Shown in pieces: positions 63,894 through 64,000 of a stretch of 64,000 nt of DNA; positions within the stretch are counted from its first letter, which is position 1; every line of letters begins with the position of its first letter. A program made the translations under genes and the position numbers. The notes under the pieces are model-generated. The model ran no database searches. It saw only the letters and a list, made by a program, of their open reading frames with translations, and was not told the DNA's origin. Origin of the DNA: Sphingobacterium detergens. GTDB lineage: Bacteria > Bacteroidota > Bacteroidia > Sphingobacteriales > Sphingobacteriaceae. The stretch lies in the NCBI RefSeq assembly GCF_003610355.1, contig NZ_RAPY01000001.1, forward strand, positions 2,348,500 to 2,412,499, read 5' to 3'.

Positions 63894-64000
63894 CTTCTTC
63901 TTATTTAAAAACAAAACTAAGAACAATAATACATAAAAGCAATTTAGTTGCATTTATATTTTTTTATCTATATTTGAATTATATAGCGCAACGAGCTATG

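Noticed and set aside
1..64000. tRNA, rRNA, CRISPR, insertion sequences and riboswitches
   Set aside because: No tRNA-like cloverleaf, CRISPR repeat array, transposase or Moco-riboswitch-like structure was seen by eye; this negative is limited by not running search tools.

Overview
The window looks like chromosome from a member of the Bacteroidota, most likely Sphingobacteriaceae and plausibly Sphingobacterium. This is a judgement from gene content, not a database match. Supporting it are a SusC/SusD pair with an ECF sigma factor and FecR, TlpA/DUF4369 thioredoxin proteins, LytS/LytTR and AraC regulators, a fimbrillin-like lipoprotein, low-to-moderate GC, and TAnnTTTG-type promoter elements. 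I found no rRNA, tRNA, CRISPR array, transposase or intact prophage.

Left third (1-18,250) is a molybdenum-cofactor (Moco) super-locus. It holds two isoquinoline-1-oxidoreductase-type molybdoenzymes: iorA1 / di-heme cytochrome / iorB1 (iorB1 runs off the left edge) and iorA2 / iorB2. It also holds a YdeP/FdhF-like oxidoreductase with fdhD and a DUF7009-like small protein. A forward-strand cluster carries xdhC, moaA, a MocA-MoeA fusion, a TauE/SafE permease, moaD, moeB-rhodanese, moaE and a MoaC-MoaB fusion, and faces a cysteine desulfurase end to end. Together these cover nearly the whole path from GTP to mature cofactor. The MobA/FdhD branch would serve the bis-MGD enzyme and the MocA/XdhC branch the MCD-type enzymes; the desulfurase could supply sulfur for molybdopterin and for the sulfido ligand. 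No molybdate ABC transporter is present.

18,450-23,910 continues the theme. A TAATG-coupled operon comprises an internally deleted TonB receptor, a di-heme peroxidase and a small SUOX-fold protein. Cupin, ABM-monooxygenase, cyclophilin-like and acyltransferase genes follow, then an AraC regulator. A 14-bp element, TACCAyTwTyACAG, lies on the same strand 117-149 bp upstream of iorA1, iorA2, the broken receptor gene and the acyltransferase, and 65 bp upstream of the AraC gene. I infer an AraC-controlled regulon.

24,100-37,100 holds a TlpA protein, three tightly packed small unknown genes, a 1328-residue leaderless protein (LamG-like, Gly-rich, TIG-like, papain-like segments), a large LytS kinase with its LytTR partner, and a collagen-like lipoprotein. 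37,400-47,300 is accessory: AI-2E permease, GAF histidine kinase, VOC/PhnB proteins with several partial or decayed copies, isochorismatase, unknown genes, and a small peptide in front of a fimbrillin/FISUMP lipoprotein.

47,266-57,000 is a reverse-strand nutrient-uptake locus in the order ECF sigma, FecR, SusC, SusD, TlpA, TlpA, TlpA remnant. 57,400-64,000 has an AraC/Tet-type MFS pair, a frameshifted KilA-N gene, a site-2-protease/TPR protein, a 50-bp near-perfect palindrome, and a COG0523 GTPase with a small partner. Most likely to be new are the 1328-residue protein with its small-gene cluster, and the shared operator linking molybdoenzymes, receptor and regulator.
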